From the NCBI GenBank assembly GCA_012845835.1, contig JABAKD010000004.1, positions 4,868,265 through 4,932,264 of the forward strand: DNA of 64,000 nt. The letters are read 5' to 3'. This stretch comes from Undaria pinnatifida (Eukaryota > Sar > Phaeophyceae > Laminariales > Alariaceae). Below the pieces are notes generated by a model, which made no database searches, was not told the origin of the DNA, and worked only from the letters and a program-made list of their open reading frames with translations. Positions 61,860 through 64,000 of the stretch are shown one piece after another (position 1 is the first letter of the stretch; each line of letters opens with the position of its first letter). The translations under genes were made by a program, and so were the position numbers.

Positions 61860-63480
61860 ACTATGGGACAGGGCAGTGAAATGGTGGGATGAGGAAGTAG
61901 AAGAGGCCATAGGACTAACAAGGGAGGCAGACGCAAGGGGTACAGCCAGTATGTTATAGAACTACGGAAGGATGGGAGGAATATGCTGTAGCTAGAAAGA
62001 AGAGAAGTTTGTTGACACAGCAAACGAAGACTTTGATGGCGGGAGGAAGCAGATGTGGGTAGGGATAGTAGGGATATTGAGCAACAGACACGGGAAAAAC
62101 CTAATTTAGAGCACCGAACGGTAAAATGGTTATCAATTTGCAGGAGAAGAGAGAGGTACTAGTAGAGCATTACGGCAAACTAGGAACGCCCACTACCAAC
62201 GAAAACGTCGACGCAGAATTGGAGAAGGAAATCACCGCGTGGGCAGAGGCGAACGGTGATGCACCAGGAAGGGAAGAAAGTGGTTCTGAAGGATTGCAGG
62301 GAGCTGTCACGATAGAAGAAGTACGTAAGTGCGTAGCGAAGCTTGAGAATAGAACAGCAGCAGGGGCAGACCAAATAGTGTTTTTTTTTTTTCTGATATA
62401 TGGGGGAGAAGGAACGCGAACCATGATGGCTATGGTTGTATGATTCGATTTGGAAAATCGAGCACTATTACATACAACAACAACCATCATGGTACGCATT
62501 CCATTACTGTTCGGGGGCTCGCACGGAAGCCTGTTCTTCCAGCCGCTAGGAGCCGTCGACGGCCAAGGGTACAGCTTGGCCATGCCGGGATTGAGGTGGA
62601 GGGAAGCAGTAGTAAACTTATCCAAGAAAGGACACAACGCTGACCCGGGGGCATATAGAGGCATAGCGCTACTAAGCACCGTAGGCAAAACACCTTGCAA
62701 GATTTTGAGCGATAGAAGGGGAACAGTGATGGAGAAGAAAGAAAGTATAAGCGAAGGGCGAGCAGGGTTTAGGGCAAACCGTAGCTGCGTAGACCATGTG
62801 TACGCGTTAGGTACGATAAGTCAAGGCAGGAAGAACGCAGGGCTAAGGGCATGCTGTTCTTTCTATTAATACTATACAGTACCTGGTAGATGTTGCAAAA
62901 GGCCTATGACACAGTATGGATAAACGGGTTGTGGGAAAGTTGTGGGAAATTGGGATTGGAGGAAGATAAATTGCTGTGGATTGGAGGAAGATAAATTGCT
63001 GTGTTGCTGGACGGGAAAATATCGAACTATGTTGATATTTTACAAGGAGTGCAACAGGGATGTGCGTCATCACCCGACCTGTTCAAGGTATATTTTATGA
63101 CATGCTAGTAGCGGTTGAAGCAGCAAATCAGGAAGTCACCGTGGGGGAAGATACGTTGTCGGGATTGCCGTTTGAGGATCATTTCGTCGGGATACCTGAA
63201 ACACCCGAAGGGCTACCAAAAGCAAAGAACAAAGGCAGAATTCACTAGAAAATGGAGAGTGACAGCGAACGTGAAAAGCGCGCGGTCGTTGTAGTAGCGA
63301 AGAAAAGGTGAACCCGGTAACATTGAAGTGGGGAGAAGATTAATTATCATTCGGAGACCAGTCTACATACCTTGGCGTAGAGATACCAAATACTGTGGAA
63401 GTAGAAACGGTGCTCCGTCTCGAAAGGGATGCGTGGTCAATGGTCAAATCACTAAGGCAAGCGGCAAATCAGTACCTCCC
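61860..63480 (+). pseudogene. decayed non-LTR (LINE) reverse transcriptase
   Basis: Pieces in three frames follow the order of a LINE polymerase: linker VKWWDEEVEEAIGL; EEVRKCVAKLENRTAAGAD; DPGAYRGIALLSTVGKT; GFRANRSCVDHVYALG; DVAKAYDTVWINGLW (palm motif A, Asp present); DILQGVQQGCASSP (motif B); and PFEDHFVGIPETPEG where the family's DD catalytic pair should be, here D-H. A T-run at 62381-62392, an insertion at about 62440-62590, frameshifts and a duplicated 25-bp block (GATTGGAGGAAGATAAATTG twice near 62951-63003) show it is dead. Confidence 0.85.
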
Positions 63481-63589
63481 CCCTCCCCCGCCGCCCTGTT
63501 CCCTCCTTTCACACCGCCACTCTGCCATCTGCCATCGTAGCAATAAACCATTTACCATGGACACCCCCCCCCCATAAGAAAACTACTCA

Positions 63590-63790
63590 TTGGCGCTGTC
63601 ATCCATGAGCGAGAAAGTAGGGACAAGGTGCCGAAGTCCGTCGTACGAGCGGTTCTGGGAAGGATGCAGCTTACCCTTCATGCGACTCGCCGAACACCCC
63701 ACGGCGCTTCGCGCTTGGTGGATGCGATGTCTGCCTGGTCGGTGAACACTCGACGTGCTCCGTCCTGACATTGTAGGGATGCGAGGGTCT
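63590..63790 (-). repeat. dispersed repeat (GTCGTATGACCATA family), reverse copy
   Basis: In reverse: ACTCATTGGCGCTGTCAT, GGTGCCGAAGTCCGTCGTAC, CCCTTCATGCGACTCGCCGA and TAGGGATGCGAGGGTC match 46180-46360. Confidence 0.65.
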
Positions 63791-64000
63791 TTGACCTTTA
63801 ACACTTCGGCTATGCATGGAATGTGTACCCCGTCCCCCCCCCTTTCTCCCTCCTTTCCCACCGCCACCCTGCCATCTGCAGTTGTAACAGCTGTAACCCA
63901 CAGTCGACAACGCATCGGAAATCGTACGCGACTCCCCCCCCCCCCCCCCCTTGCCCCCCCTTCCCCCCCCCCCCGCTTATCCCCCTCTCCTTCCCACCCA
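63791..64000. other. C-rich low-complexity end of window
   Basis: Runs of C with short T interruptions; no gene. Confidence 0.6.

Overview
This is a eukaryotic nuclear window: a small amount of coding sequence spread over very long, repeat-filled introns and intergenic DNA, with GT-AG (and one GC-AG) splicing, tRNA-derived SINEs, LINE, hAT, Ty3/gypsy-type and Mutator-like remnants. I cannot name the organism from the sequence. A protist or alga with a repeat-rich genome fits, but that is inference.

The one gene I can reconstruct completely is on the + strand from 12631 to 42395: a mitochondrial acetyl-CoA C-acetyltransferase (type II thiolase, ACAT1-like). Twelve exons of 38-166 bases join with consistent phases into 418 codons and a stop, separated by introns of about 0.56-8.4 kb. 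It has an Arg-rich presequence in exon 1, the acyl-enzyme Cys112, the NEAF motif, His373 and Cys403. Its introns hold most of the window's repeats: an AGCTC-rich satellite and a 1.5 kb palindrome in intron 1, a 0.4 kb pentanucleotide array starting 9 bases after the exon 4 donor, hexanucleotide arrays in intron 5, decayed copies of exon 5 and exon 8 pieces, a second large palindrome, and a 3.0 kb Mutator-like element with a perfect 9-bp target duplication in intron 8.

Left flank (1-12630): a minus-strand intact frame of 394 codons (2770 to 1586) encodes a predicted membrane protein with twelve tandem 11-residue Trp/Cys-headed repeats; I do not recognise its family. At 536-829 lies a minus-strand coding-like segment with a perfect GTAAGT donor, cut on its 5' side by a 424-bp fold-back element. 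The rest is repeats and unassigned DNA.

Right flank (42396-64000): no intact gene recognised. It holds SINE and poly(A) retroposon copies, a C-rich tandem region (about 43.96-45.4 kb), further dispersed families and a decayed LINE reverse transcriptase (about 61.86-63.48 kb).

The most distinctive observations are the 11-mer repeat protein, the Mutator-like element with captured duplicated sequence, a roughly 250-bp inverted-terminal-repeat family with at least seven copies, three large palindromes, the repeated partial duplication of thiolase exon-donor junctions, and a short dispersed repeat whose core stays readable as the same peptide in several copies.
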